Of a stretch of DNA of 64,000 bases, positions 45,701 to 57,660 are shown in pieces. Made by a program: the position numbers and the translations under genes. Each line of letters begins with the position of its first letter. Positions within the stretch are counted from its first letter, which is position 1. The notes under the pieces are model-generated. The model was not told where the DNA came from, ran no database searches, and saw only the letters and a list, made by a program, of their open reading frames with translations. Location of the stretch: contig JAOTOM010004954.1 in assembly GCA_034440615.1 (NCBI GenBank), positions 213,501 to 277,500 on the forward strand. The letters are read 5' to 3'. Origin of the DNA: Ashinkailepas kermadecensis. Lineage: Eukaryota; Arthropoda; Thecostraca; Neolepadidae.

Positions 45701-48303
45701 AGCAGTCCAGCCACCTCTGACCAGTGTTGCCGCGACCGACATATCTCGGCTCGCCTCAGCAGTCCAGCCACCTCTGACCAGTGTTGCCGCGACCGACATA
45801 TCTCGGCTCGCCTCAACAGTCCAGCCACCTCTGACCAGTGTTGCCGCGACCGACATATCTCCGCTCGCCTCAGCAGTCCAGCCACCTCTGACCAGTGTTG
45901 CCGCGACCGACATATCCCCGCTCGCCTCAACAGTCCAGCCACCTCTGACCAGTGTTGCCGCGGACCGACATATCTCGGCTCGCCTCAACAGTCCAGCCAC
46001 CTCTGACCAGTGTTGCCGCGACCGACATATCTCGGCTCGCCTCAGCAGTCCAGCCACCTCTGACCAGTGTTGCCGCGGACCGACATATCTCCGCTCGCCT
46101 CAACAGTCCAGCCACCTCTGACCAGTGTTGCCGCGACCGACATATCTCGGCTCGCCTCAGCAGTCCAGCCACCTCTGACCAGTGTTGCCGCGACCGACAT
46201 ATCTCGGCTCGCCTCAGCAGTCCAGCCACCTCTGACCAGTGTTGCCGCGACCGACATATCTCGGCTCGCCTCAGCAGTCCAGCCACCTCTGACCAGTGTT
46301 GCCGCGGACCGACATATCTCCGCTCGCCTCAACAGTCCAGCCACCTCTGACCAGTGTTGCCGCGACCGACATATCTCGGCTCGCCTCAGCAGTCCAGCCA
46401 CCTCTGACCAGTGTTGCCGCGACCGACATATCTCGGCTCGCCTCAACAGTCCAGCCACCTCTGACCAGTGTTGCCGCGACCGACATATCTCCGCTCGCCT
46501 CAGCAGTCCAGCCACCTCTGACCAGTGTTGCCGCGACCGACATATCTCGGCTCGCCTCAGCAGTCCAGCCACCTCTGACCAGTGTTGCCGCGGACCGACA
46601 TATCTCCGCTCGCCTCAACAGTCCAGCCACCTCTGACCAGTGTTGCCGCGACCGACATATCTCCGCTCGCCTCAGCAGTCCAGCCACCTCTGACCAGTGT
46701 TGCCGCGACCGACATATCTCGGCTCGCCTCAGCAGTCCAGCCACCTCTGACCAGTGTTGCCGCGGACCGACATATCTCCGCTCGCCTCAACAGTCCAGCC
46801 ACCTCTGACCAGTGTTGCCGCGGACCGACATATCTCCGCTCGCCTCAACAGTCCAGCCACCTCTGACCAGTGTTGCCGCGACCGACATATCTCGGCTCGC
46901 CTCAGCAGTCCAGCCACCTCTGACCAGTGTTGCCGCGGACCGACATATCCCCGCTCGCCTCAACAGTCCAGCCACCTCTGACCAGTGTTGCCGCGACCGA
47001 CATATCTCGGCTCGCCTCAGCAGTCCAGCCACCTCTGACCAGTGTTGCCGCGACCGACATATCTCGGCTCGCCTCAACAGTCCAGCCACCCCTGACCAGT
47101 GTTGCCGCGGCCGACATATCTCGGCTCGCCTCAGCAGTCCAGCCACCTCTGACCAGTGTTGCCGCGACCGACATATCTCGGCTCGCCTCAACAGTCCAGC
47201 CACCCCTGACCAGTGTTGCCGCGACCGACATATCTCGGCTCGCCTCAACAGTCCAGCCACCTCTGACCAGTGTTGCCGCGACCGACATATCTCGGCTCGC
47301 CTCAACAGTCCAGCCACCTCTGACCAGTGTTGCCGCGGACCGACATATCTCGGCTCGCCTCAGCAGTCCAGCCACCTCTGACCAGTGTTGCCGCGACCGA
47401 CATATCTCGGCTCGCCTCAACAGTCCAGCCACCTCTGACCAGTGTTGCCGCGGACCGACATATCTCGGCTCGCCTCAACAGTCCAGCCACCTCTGACCAG
47501 TGTTGCCGCGGACCGACATATCTCGGCTCGCCTCAACAGTCCAGCCACCTCTGACCAGTGTTGCCGCGGACCGACATATCTCGGCTCGCCTCAACAGTCC
47601 AGCCACCTCTGACCAGTGTTGCCGCGGACCGACATATCTCGGCTCGCCTCAACAGTCCAGCCACCTCTGACCAGTGTTGCCGCGGACCGACATATCTCGG
47701 CTCGCCTCAGCAGTCCAGCCACCCCTGACCAGTGTTGCCGCGACCGACATATCTCGGCTCGCCTCAGCAGTCCAGCCACCTCTGACCAGTGTTGCCGCGA
47801 CCGACATATCTCGGCTCGCCTCAACAGTCCAGCCACCTCTGACCAGTGTTGCCGCGGACCGACATATCTCCGCTCGCCTCAGCAGTCCAGCCACCTCTGA
47901 CCAGTGTTGCCGCGGACCGACATATCTCGGCTCGCCTCAGCAGTCCAGCCACCTCTGACCAGTGTTGCCGCGACCGACATATCTCGGCTCGCCTCAACAG
48001 TCCAGCCACCTCTGACCAGTGTTGCCGCGGACCGACATATCTCCGCTCGCCTCAGCAGTCCAGCCACCTCTGACCAGTGTTGCCGCGACCGACATATCTC
48101 GGCTCGCCTCAACAGTCCAGCCACCTCTGACCAGTGTTGCCGCGGACCGACATATCTCGGCTCGCCTCAACAGTCCAGCCACCTCTGACCAGTGTTGCCG
48201 CGGCCGACATATCTCGGCTCGCCTCAACAGTCCAGCCACCTCTGACCAGTGTTGCCGCGACCGACATATCTCGGCTCGCCTCAACAGTCCAGCCACCTCT
48301 GAC
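42760..48303. repeat. 57/58 bp satellite array, 96 tandem units, derived from a hAT insertion junction
   Basis: The core CAGTGTTGCCGCG first occurs at 42805 and recurs through the array until the genuine hAT terminus at 48304. The distance of 5499 bp equals 27 units of 58 bp plus 69 units of 57 bp, and I count 27 copies of the longer junction (GCGGACC); the rest have GCGACC or GCGGCC. Each unit reads GACCGACATATCTCGGCTCG, CCTCAGCAGTCCAGCC, ACCTCTGAC, then the hAT terminus. Recurrent variants are CTCCGC/CCCCGC for CTCGGC, CAACAG for CAGCAG, and CCCCTGAC for CTCTGAC. Long open frames on both strands arise only because 57 is divisible by three; I do not annotate them as genes. Confidence 0.97.
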
Positions 48304-51300
48304 CAGTGTTGCCGCGGACCAATTTTACAGCGTACCAGAATCGCACCCAAATCGTACCAGATTGGCATGTTCCGTACCAGATCATAAGCCAAATGGTACC
48401 TAATTTGGTACCGTGAAAAGTAGGCATAGTCTCGGAAATTTTATGGCTAAGCAAGTAATTTAGATCATTTTCTTGTTGTTTTAGGTGCTCTCTAGATACG
48501 TTGGTATAAATTGTCAGAAATCAAGACAGGTTCAATCTCAGACTCCTGAATCCGCCTAGTGAAAGTAGTTTTCAATTGTGATGAAAAGGGACTATACGCA
48601 TGCAACGCGTAAAACAGCCTATTATCGGTATCACATAGAAATAAGGAAAACCGGTCAGTGCTTCATAAGTTTTTACCACGAGCAGATTGGAGATGCTCAG
48701 CGTATTTAATATCGCAGGACAGGAGGACGGGACGGAGGAATACAGGCTGGAACTAACCTGGTGGAATGTGCGCTGCTACGGGTGAGCCATTTTCAGTTGT
48801 TACTGGTGATTCATTTTTGACTTCATGGAGGCCGTGGGCGTCCATTCGTGGCAGGAGGGCGTGACTTGCTGTTTGGTGAGGATCAGAGAAGACACTGTTT
48901 CCACCTGGAGACGGTTCCGCTGCTGTGTCTTAATGAGGTTCAGACTGAAGAATACTCTCTCGGCGGCCGCGCTTGAGTGCGGCAGGGACAGGAGATCCTG
49001 CATCAGCTGGGCTATCTTTGGGAATGCTGGCTCGCCACTGCCATCCCTCAGCTTCTTCACCTCCGCCCAGTACTCGCACGCCGGCTTCTCCTTGTCCGGG
49101 AGGTGCTCATTCGTTGCCTGCTGGAGTCCTCGCCATTCTGAGTTCAGGACTTCGTACTCGGTCTCTTCGATGAGATTTGGAAATCTCAGGGCTAGCGACA
49201 CGATTGAGGGCGCTTGAGAGGTCGGGTTCAGCAGTTCCAAAAGCTCCCAGGTTTCGTCACTGAAGTCGAATCGTCGCCTGATCTGCTTACAGAGCCCGGT
49301 GTAAAACATCTGTGCACGGAGTCGGAAGGCTTGGACCACCTCCTGGGGAACAGACTCTGAGAGGATGATGGCCTCGACGTTGGCGCCACAGTACATCTGC
49401 TCCAGAGGGAGGAAGTTCCTGGGGTGATCAGGATTGACCATCTCCAGTCGCACACCTGGCTCAGCACGCAGGAAGTTGCTGGCCACGGAATGGTAGAGCT
49501 TCAGGAGCGCAGCTCGTGCATACTGAATCTTGGATGACTCTGATTGGAACACTCGTTCGCCCTAGTGATCAGTGGGAGAACGTAGTTAAGGAAAGCGATG
49601 TACATCTTGTATATGGGGTCACGGAGGGCGTTCAGGATGGTTCGAGCGGAGTGGATGTGATCCTCGTCCGCCGCGTGCTGGAAGAAGAGGAGAAGGGCTG
49701 TCCACTGCTCGTACATCCTCTTCACCACCGCCTCGAGAGAGAGCTACCTTGTCCTGCAGGGGCGCAGCAGCCTGTGGACTGGAACGTCAGCCAAATCTTG
49801 GACAGCCTGGTACTCGAGGAGTCTCTTCGGGCTGTTGTTGAGATAGCTGTACACGTCCCGGGCTAGATCCTCTATGGACGAAGGCAGCTTCATGCACGCT
49901 GCGGAGGCGCACAGATGGAGGGAGTGGCAGATGCAGCCGATGATAAAGATATGCGGGTATTCTTTCCTGAACAGCGCCTGCACACTCTGGTGAAACCCCA
50001 TCATGACGCTAGCATTATCGGCCGCAAATCCAATCATGTTCTTCGGGGGTACATCATTAACGGACAGCACGTCACGTATGGCGTCATACAGGCCTTGGGG
50101 GGTCGCGTCCTTGACCTTCACCAGGTCCAAGAACAGGTCCCTGGTTGTATCGCCTCTGTCGTCAAAGACACGCACCACAATGGCAAGAGATTTGGTAGTA
50201 GATCTGTCGGTCGTCTCGTCCACAATCAGTGAGAATGGTCTATTGCGCATGAGTGCACTCACTCTTACCCTCTCCTCTGCTCCTATGACATCATTAATTG
50301 TTTTAGTAGTCCTCGTCCTGGCTGACTTAAGGTTTTTGCCACTTCTGAGTCTGGGCATACCTTTTTGATTAAGGGCACGAGATGGTCGCTTACCGATAAT
50401 GGCAGATTATGCTCGGCGATGAACCCCGCCAGCAGTAGCTCGCCCTGGGCCACATTATCCTGCAGTTTGCTGTGGCCATGGTTCTTTTCTGCGGCGACAA
50501 CAAACGCGGGTAGTTTACCACAGCCTGCAGAGCCGGCCACATTCTTCTTGTGGCCCTCAGTTGTCCCGTGCCTCTTCAGATGGGGCAGCTTGGCTGTTAT
50601 CTCCTTGTTGCAAATCTTACAGAATGCTTTCGCCCTATCGTGTTTGGACTGCACCAACCAGCCTTTCAGTTCCGGGTCGTTTTCCCACTCCTTGCGATAT
50701 TTCTGTTCATATTCCTTTCCCATCCTGACGCACTGTCGCTCTGTGAGCTCCCTCACAAATGTTCAAAATCACAAACACCCAAACACAGAACTCAACAAAT
50801 ACCCATAAGCACAAAACACTCCTCACCCTTCGACTGCCACAGCCGGTCTGTCGAATTTCGTCCGTACTGCAGCAAGCGTGTAACTGAGTCCCCGGAGGGG
50901 TGCCCATTGTCATATCTCGAAAGAGTGATTCCCTGACCTCGCTTCCGGTCTGACACGTGATCCCCTAGCGCCGGTTCGGCTGTCGGAGGGTGCCACGTTC
51001 CGTGGCGTGGTGGCGGTCGGTACTGTAGGACCGGGCTGCCTACAGGCATAGCATTGACCAGCACGGGGCTAAGCGACCGAACCCAGAAGGAGCTGCAAAT
51101 TTCGGGAACTGTTGCATATTGCAGCGAAATGCTGATTTTTGAAAGCCTGATTCCCATGCGACTACTCCAACGGATATTGTAAGCATTGAAAAAGGCTGGG
51201 TTGGGGTCGTGGAACTTCTCAGGACTCCAGTCGAGACATTTTCAATGCTCATCACAATATATGTCGGAACAGGTGTGCCGGCCATTACCATTCTAACGTA

Positions 51301-51665
51301 TCTGAATATACTCTTAGTTATGACATAAAACTCACATCAACGCTCAAAACATTCGCTCATTTTGCTACATATCGACTATATATTTTATGTGTGCCACCTA
51401 GCGCCATCACGCTGCGAGATATATGAAAATAGGCACTATGGGTCTCGATATAATTGTATAGTATCTTGTATGTAATCTTGAATACAAGTACCGTTTAGAA
51501 GAAAAAAAATGATCATTTCAGAAGAAAATGTGAATGAAAAAATAAACAAAGACACGAAAAATGTATTATGGCGAAAAAGTACCAGAATTCCCCCGGCGTA
51601 CCTGCGTACCAGAAAAGTATCAAAAGTACCAGATCTGGTACGATCGTACCATGACGGCAACACTG
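48304..51665 (-). mobile_element. hAT-2: complete hAT transposon next to the satellite, with 8 bp target duplication
   Basis: The left terminus is CAGTGTTGCCGCGGACC and the right terminus, read inward, is CAGTGTTGCCGTCATGG. The octamer CCTCTGAC flanks it at 48296-48303 and 51666-51673. GTACCAGA occurs three times near each end (48332, 48354, 48374; 51579, 51606, 51626), likely subterminal transposase-binding repeats. The transposase relic (48800-50756) is on the minus strand. Its left target duplication and first 13 bp are exactly the part amplified in the satellite. Confidence 0.9.
48800..50756 (-). pseudogene. hAT-2 transposase (BED finger, DDE core, dimerisation domain), broken
   Basis: Starts MRELTERQCVRMGKEYEQ at 50756. 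A zinc finger follows (FCKICNKEITAKLPHLKRH with the partner His in TTEGHKK). The core has FSLIVDETTDRSTTKSLAIV (first Asp), NMIGFAADNASVMMG (second Asp), CICHSLHLCASAACMKLP (C-x2-H) and EQWTALLLFF. The C-terminal hAT region ends with LLSLPHSSAAAERVFFSLNLIKT and a basic tail. Lesions: a frameshift near 50335, a TAG at 49744-49746 replacing the Trp expected in RWLSLEAVV, and a frameshift near 49550. The order and spacing fit a single ~640-residue hAT protein. Confidence 0.85.
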
Positions 51666-51673
51666 CCTCTGAC

Positions 51674-52240
51674 TGCCAGCGCGCGAGGTCGGCGGCGGCC
51701 GAGACCCCCGACCCGCCATTGGCCGAAAAACAGTGCACGCCCCAGGCGCGTGACCGGCCGGCTTCCAGAACCTTCTCTGGAGACGGCGGAAGTCTCGACA
51801 GCGGCCGATGACCGAGAAGGACTATGACCCAACACGGCCGGCAGCAAGCGGCCCGTGGGGCGTTACATTTACGGTATACATTTACGGTCGGCTGGCTTAC
51901 GGGGTCACACCATTCACAGTTACCGAACAGCCAAAAGTATAATTTCTAGTAACTCTGTTACATCTGTAGTCGCATGCTATGACTCAAAGTTTTTTATGTT
52001 GACATGTACTGTGCACTGCTCTTTTGCTTATGTGATTTCACCTGTTACTGGACGATTTTGCCCGTTGGCGAGGATGCTGAATAAACATAAACATACACCT
52101 CGTGAAATAAAAAATCACAATTATTGAGGTCTGAAAATATAGTGGGCGAAATCCGATGAGTTTTTGTTTGGGGGAGGGGGGTCTATTACGTTGACACTTC
52201 GCCCCCCCCCCCCAATGTTTGTTTTCTTCAAAAATCGACA
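51674..52240. other. No gene recognised; right flank of hAT-2
   Basis: A G/C-rich segment (51674-51860) followed by A/T-rich sequence. A transposon-end-like CGCCCCCCCCCCC run lies at 52199-52214. Confidence 0.4.
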
Positions 52241-53290
52241 CCCCTGGTGCAGCGGCACGGTTCGGTAGCCAATCTGGGAGCATATAAACATTAAGATGAG
52301 GCACATCAAAGCTCGCTGTGGTTTTCCGATTTCCTTTCCACGAGAAATTGTGGGAAGAGGAGAAGTAATCTTTGAATTTGATGAACCAATTTTTCCCAGA
52401 AAACCTCATACGAAGCATTCAATGACTTCAAATATGTCAGACGACCATCAAATGACAGAAATTGGCAAAACGTATTGGTCTAGTAGAAACCGTAAAACCG
52501 CACGAAGTGTGTGGCGAATGTGCTGATTGCGCAAGGTGTGTACAAGTACACGAACGTTGGTGTGATGGAGACTGGGCGATATAGATTGAAATGCGTAAAA
52601 ATAAATGCAAAAGGTAAAAACTTAAAATGAAAACTTTACATTTTCAGTGATTTGTGCAGGCGCAATTTGAGCAGTGTGAGAAGTCTTACCAAAGGATGCA
52701 AGAAGAAACCCTTTGAACATTTCGGAGGGGGTTGAAATTCAGTGACTTAGAAACGAAGGTGGTAGGCTGGGCCCCTTCCAAAGGACAATTAAGTTGTCAC
52801 TAATACTTGAAATACAACATAAATTGAGCCCCCTTAAGAAAACATAGTGGTAGACATCCAGTAACTTTTTAACAAATGGGGTAGGTGGGCCCCCTTCAAA
52901 TCTCCTCTTCCCTCCCGGACGCAAATCTTGCCCGGTACGACTTCTTTGGCCCCCAGCGTGATTGTCAAGGGCCCTGGTCCGAGATTGTGGGGCCGAGCAC
53001 GATTTTCAGGGGGCCCGGACCGACCTTTTGGGCCCCAGCGTCATTTTCAGGGGCCCGGCGAGATTCCTTGAGCCTTAAACGTGATAACCAGCGGTCACGG
53101 CATATCCTTTTGAGGCCCCCAGCGTGATTGTCAGGGGCTCCAACGCGACTTTTTGGGGCCCTAGCGATATTTTCCAGGGCACCGGTCCGATTTTTTTGGA
53201 GCCACCATCATCATTTTCATGGGCCCCTGCGCGACGTTTTGGTAGCCCCAATGTGATTTTAGAGGGTCCAGTCCAATTTTTTCCAGTGTG
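52241..53290. mobile_element. N1 element, copy ii (body plus ~30 bp array)
   Basis: The body at 52249-52920 matches 39879-40570 in the same orientation, including GGTAGCCAATCTGGGAGCA, GATGAGGCACATCAAAGCTC and GCAGTGTGAG. It is followed directly by a ~30 bp array in orientation B (52920-53285) and a short (TG)n run. The usual order (array, then body) is changed, so this copy is rearranged. Confidence 0.55.
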
Positions 53291-53964
53291 TGTGTGTGTG
53301 TGTAGGATGTCTATGTGCGTGTATGTGTCTGTGCGTAAGAGGATGTGTTAACTTTGGTGGGCATGAGTATTTTCTAAACGTCCTGCAGAACGTAGAAATA
53401 GAGGAGCATGTCCAAGAAGGTAGTGTTAGCACCTGTCCTTCACAGGAAATAACGCGATTAAAGGTTGTGAATATTGCCAGTTAACGATAATGAATAAGCC
53501 TAATTCATGAAATCAGTGTAATCCATCATTGCCAATATATATGTTTCAATTCTAACACGTAAATTCGTTAGCAGTGAGTTCATGTCACCATCATTCGATA
53601 ACCCCACACGGCACGGGGAAAGTTTCCCTATATATAGGTGGCTACTGGGTTTCATGGGCACGTGCTAATTTTGTTTACACGGAATTTATAACCGATACCC
53701 TGTATTCATTGTATCACCTCAGTTTTAATAAATATACCAGTTCTTTCTTTTCTCATTCTTGGTATTACCTATTTTATACATGCTTTAATAGCTTATCCTT
53801 GGATAATGCTACCCATCATCCTAGTGCCAATTGCCAAAGCCTATTATTAATCCAGCAATATCTTAGTGTAAAACGTACAGGAAGCTCTCAAAACATGAAG
53901 TGAAGCAAAATGTGACGTAGGCGTTAATCAAACTGCCCAAGTTTGGGACACGCCCTTCTCGGTC
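53291..53964 (+). other. No gene recognised; upstream of the tetraspanin
   Basis: A/T-leaning sequence, with a TATATATA at 53629-53636 noted separately. No repeat or coding domain was recognised. Confidence 0.35.
53629..53636 (+). promoter_or_regulatory. Candidate TATA box upstream of the tetraspanin
   Basis: TATATATA preceded by TTTCCC, about 330 bp before the proposed ATG. Position is compatible with a promoter plus a 5' untranslated region, but A/T repeats are common here, so this is only a candidate. Confidence 0.15.
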
Positions 53965-54276
53965 ATGTCTTTTTGCCAGAGCATTGTTAAATCATTGTCT
54001 GGAACATGTTGTTTAGCCGTCATCTTTTCCGACGTATCAGTTCTAACAGGTCTTTTTATGGGTCATTCTATTGTGATATCTACGGATTTAGACGATCCCA
54101 TTATGTCTGCGATGTTCAGCAGCCTGATGATGGTCGTCGCGTTTCTTGACATCATGACACAGGTCATTGGACTGGTTTTTGCATTATGCTTAGAAATGAA
54201 GTGGATGTTGCGTCTATATATGGTGCTCACAGTGACCTTTTTAATCATCCGGTGTTCAATTGTCCTCAAACAACCG
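53965..54276 (+). CDS. Tetraspanin, exon with TM1-TM3
   Basis: Encodes a membrane protein of the tetraspanin family, which organises membrane microdomains. From the ATG at 53965 it reads MSFCQSIVKSLSGTCCLAV. TM1 is about SGTCCLAVIFSDVSVLTGLF, then a short loop (STDLDDPIMS). TM2 is about MFSSLMMVVAFLDIMTQVIG, then the short inner loop CLEMKWMLRLY, and TM3 is VLTVTFLIIRCSIVLKQP. Translation runs in phase 0 into the donor CCG|GTAAGT at 54276/54277. The N-terminus is uncertain: TTTTTGCCAG just before AGC (53980) could equally be an acceptor, with the start in an upstream exon. Cysteines near the N-terminus would suit palmitoylation. The partner exon is at 62155. Confidence 0.72.
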
Positions 54277-55830
54277 GTAAGTAAAAGCATGCCGGCATCA
54301 CTTATGGTGGTATTCACATTCACAACGTGCACGAATACGCGGGAAAAGTGCACATGCAGTAAAGCCATCCCCTCATCTGGTACGTGCGTAGACGTGCCAG
54401 CTGCGAATACCCATTCACGAAGACGAATACACGAGAGCACACCATGGATTGGATTATCCGTGCAAATTTCGGATTAGATCGGATATCCATGGGACTGGAT
54501 GGAATACAATTCTGACAGCATTGTCTGATTCATATCTAGCATTGATAACGAAGCTACTCTTCTTCCTGTCACTTCTTCCTGTGCTACTCTATTTTTCAAT
54601 CAGATTGGATGTTGGCTTTCAATAGATTTGGATTCGATGTAGGTCGATCTACACGGACCCAGATTGGATCGGAGCAAAGAATTTCAGCGCATTGCTGCGC
54701 TTTAATTTTCGCCCGTCACACGTGTCAGGCTATGGCGGAAGCGTGTGTCAGCTGAAATCAGCACGATAATCGGACCAATAACACTCTGCAGCCGTTCTGC
54801 TACGACCGCCGTGGTGTATGATTGCCCATGACGTATCACTATTGAGAAGGTGGGAGGGACGAAATGGAACTTCCATTTTGTTCCCACTGTTTTTTTTTTA
54901 AATATTAAATTGCACTGTTTGTTATTTGAAATAACAAGCAGTGCTTTTGAGAGTGGGATTGGGGTGGTCGCAGGATTATTCATGCATTGTGTGGGTGCAT
55001 GGGTAGGCTTGTGGGTACATGTGCATCAACAGATCAAATAAAGTTATAAAGTACACCAAATCGTATACATTTAGGCATCTGGGTGGACAATTATCGTTAA
55101 CACATGAGCTATTAACTCTCAAGGCAAGTTGCCAATGGCCCTTCAACATTTGCTTCAAAGCTTAGTAGTGAATGGCCGCATATTTTCGAAGAGACAGACG
55201 TCATACATCCGACATGTTGCGATGTGACAAATCTGAAGAACTGTTTCTGAACATGCTTCCCAAAGCTCACTCCTGTAGCCGCTCCTGATCAACGTAGAGT
55301 TAAGAAATTGACAACCTATGCAAGAAAATAATGCTAAGAAAAGTCACTAATTTTGAGGATGATCGCCTCACCCATTCAGAAGGTACAGAATGAATACGAC
55401 ACGGGAGGGACACCTTTTGCCCCGTCCCGTAGCAAAGCTTAGATGGTATACTTAACTTGACAATCTTGCAGTAATGTGTGGTATGGTAATGTGCTAATCA
55501 GTGGCGTCGCCACGAAATTCTTCCAGGGGGGAAATGTTGAAAGGGGGCCTCCTGCTCTCCGAAAGGGTCCTCCACTGTGTTAGGACCTCCTATTGTTTTT
55601 TTAGGTTTTTACTATGGTTCCAGAATGGGAAACATGCTTTCATATTGATGTCTTGTTTGTTCTTGGCATGGTGCATCATTTACGCAAAACGCAATAGCAA
55701 TTTTTTTTCGCTGAGAACTGAGCCATACCAGGGCATAAATAAGTAATATGTGGATAAATACCTAAGTGCCAAAACAAACCAATGTCTTAATGCTTTCTCG
55801 ACCAGAAGAATCTTCCCACTGGCTTCTAGA

Positions 55831-56967
55831 CACTGGCGGATCCAGGGGGAGGGGCCATTCCGGCCATGCCCCCCCCAAGCGCTTAAAGGGGGGCCATAGT
55901 GTCTTTTGCCCCCCCCAAAACCAATAAAAGTAAACTAAATTACAATTCAGTAACCTTTGCTGAGGTTAAAAAATACTTTCCCGGTGAAATAATCTCCAAT
56001 TTTAAAGGTATTTTGTTATGATGTTTGGAAGCCCAATATGGTAGCATAGTAGATTCTGACGCATGGAGGGTTCTATGCTGTTGAAGTTCTGCTTACAGCA
56101 AGAGATGACGAAATCAGCAGTTTCATTATTCCTTCGTCAGATAGGTTCATGAAGTTTGTTTAGCCAGTAACGGGCAAGCGGACCCAGTGAGCCAGATTTC
56201 GAAAGCGGAATTTGAACAGGATGTTTTGTGCGAGTGATCAGTTGAGTCCAGTTCAGCAGCATGTTTCGTATGTTGGTGTTGGGGTTGCTAAGATGAAGAG
56301 ACAGGCTACATTCACTAGCGGATCCAGGGAGGGGCCATTCCGGCCATGGCTCCCCCGAAGCGCTTAAAGGGGGGGGGGCATAGTGTCTTTTGGCCCCCGA
56401 AACCAACAGAAGCAAACTGAATGAAAATGCAGTAACCTTTGCCGAGGTTAAAAAATATCGTCTGGATGAAAGAATCTCCAATTTTAAAGGTATTTTTTAT
56501 AATTGTTTGGAAGCCAATATGGTAGCATAGTACATTCTTACACGCATCGAGGGCTCTATGCTGCTCAAGTTCTGCTTACAGCAAGAGTTGACAAAATCGG
56601 ATCTGCCAGTGTGTACACGTGCACGAACGTTGACGTGGTACAAGACGTTGAACGCGAACATGAACGTTTTGGTAAACAAGAACAAAAATCCCGTTATTTA
56701 GAAGCGGTGGAGGTAGGCTGGGGCCCCTACCCAGGAAATTATGTTGTCATTAATTATTATTGTAAAAAATGGGTCCATTTGACAAATAGTGGTAGAAATC
56801 CGATGCTTTTAACCAAAAATAGTGGGAGAATGGGCACCCTCCAAATCCCTTCGACCCCTCCTCTGATGCAATTCCTAAGTACACCACTGGGGGAGGGGGA
56901 GGGGGGCTGACGCCGAAAACCGAACGTTGCCCCCCCCCCCCAAACCGGTGGGCTAGATCCGCCAGTG
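55831..56967. mobile_element. CACTGGCGGATC element with 8 bp target duplication and duplicated head
   Basis: Starts CACTGGCGGATCCAGGGGG and, read inward from the right end, CACTGGCGGATCTAGCCCAC. CTTCTAGA flanks it at 55823-55830 and 56968-56975. Its first ~290 bp (55831-56119) are repeated at 56313-56602, with shared blocks such as GGCCATTCCGGCCATG, GTAACCTTTGC and CTGCTTACAGCAAGAG. The right part carries N1-family sequence (56600-56905). No transposase is encoded. Confidence 0.75.
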
Positions 56968-57660
56968 CTTCTAGATTGCAGCGAGCTGGCGGGGCTGGTG
57001 CTAAGCGTATCTTAAAGACATCTCCCATTGATAAACCCACTTCTATGTCCACCAAGTCTAACTAAATATAGCTAGATTCACCACTACTGTTAGTCATTCC
57101 CACCAGCTTGATGTCATAAGCAAGCTTAAATGATCATTTCTCAGTCCTAGGACGACAATTTCGCGAAGGTGATAACGAGAATTGGATTGAATTGGTTTTA
57201 TGATCGCCATCTTAGGGATTATTGATTTTTAATAACAATTGGTGCTTGCTGGAAGGCACCTAGCACACAAGCTAAAATAATAAATCCTCAGCGAATAAAT
57301 TCACGGCAAGAACAAGCATTGTTGAACAACAGTGCATAAATGACAATGCAACAATGCAACAATGGCAATGCATAAATAATGCAAAACCTTCAAATTCCAC
57401 GCCTTCACGCCCGTGATTTTCGCTGTGCTATACCAGTTTGTAAATGACGTCGTTGAGAAGGTATTGAAGCTGGGAAGCTCTAATCATGCAGGCTGTAAAC
57501 ACAGAAGAGAAGTTTTTAGGAAGAAAATGCATTTAAAAACATCATTCCTCCCATTTTGTATGGGGCATCGGTGTTGTTTTGTATGCTTGTAAGGGGGAAT
57601 TTGCCCCCGCAATGCTGGCTTTGCCCCATTGGCGTATGTTTCTGAAAATTATTGGAAGAC

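Noticed and set aside
42760..48303. CRISPR-like array
   Set aside because: Units are contiguous with no unique spacers, the DNA is eukaryotic, and there are no cas genes.
42718..48403. Long open frames of up to 360 codons on both strands encoding 19-residue repeats
   Set aside because: They follow from a 57 bp unit (3 x 19) lacking stops. They occur on both strands, switch frame at each 58 bp unit, and start at the same ATG motif in repeat after repeat.
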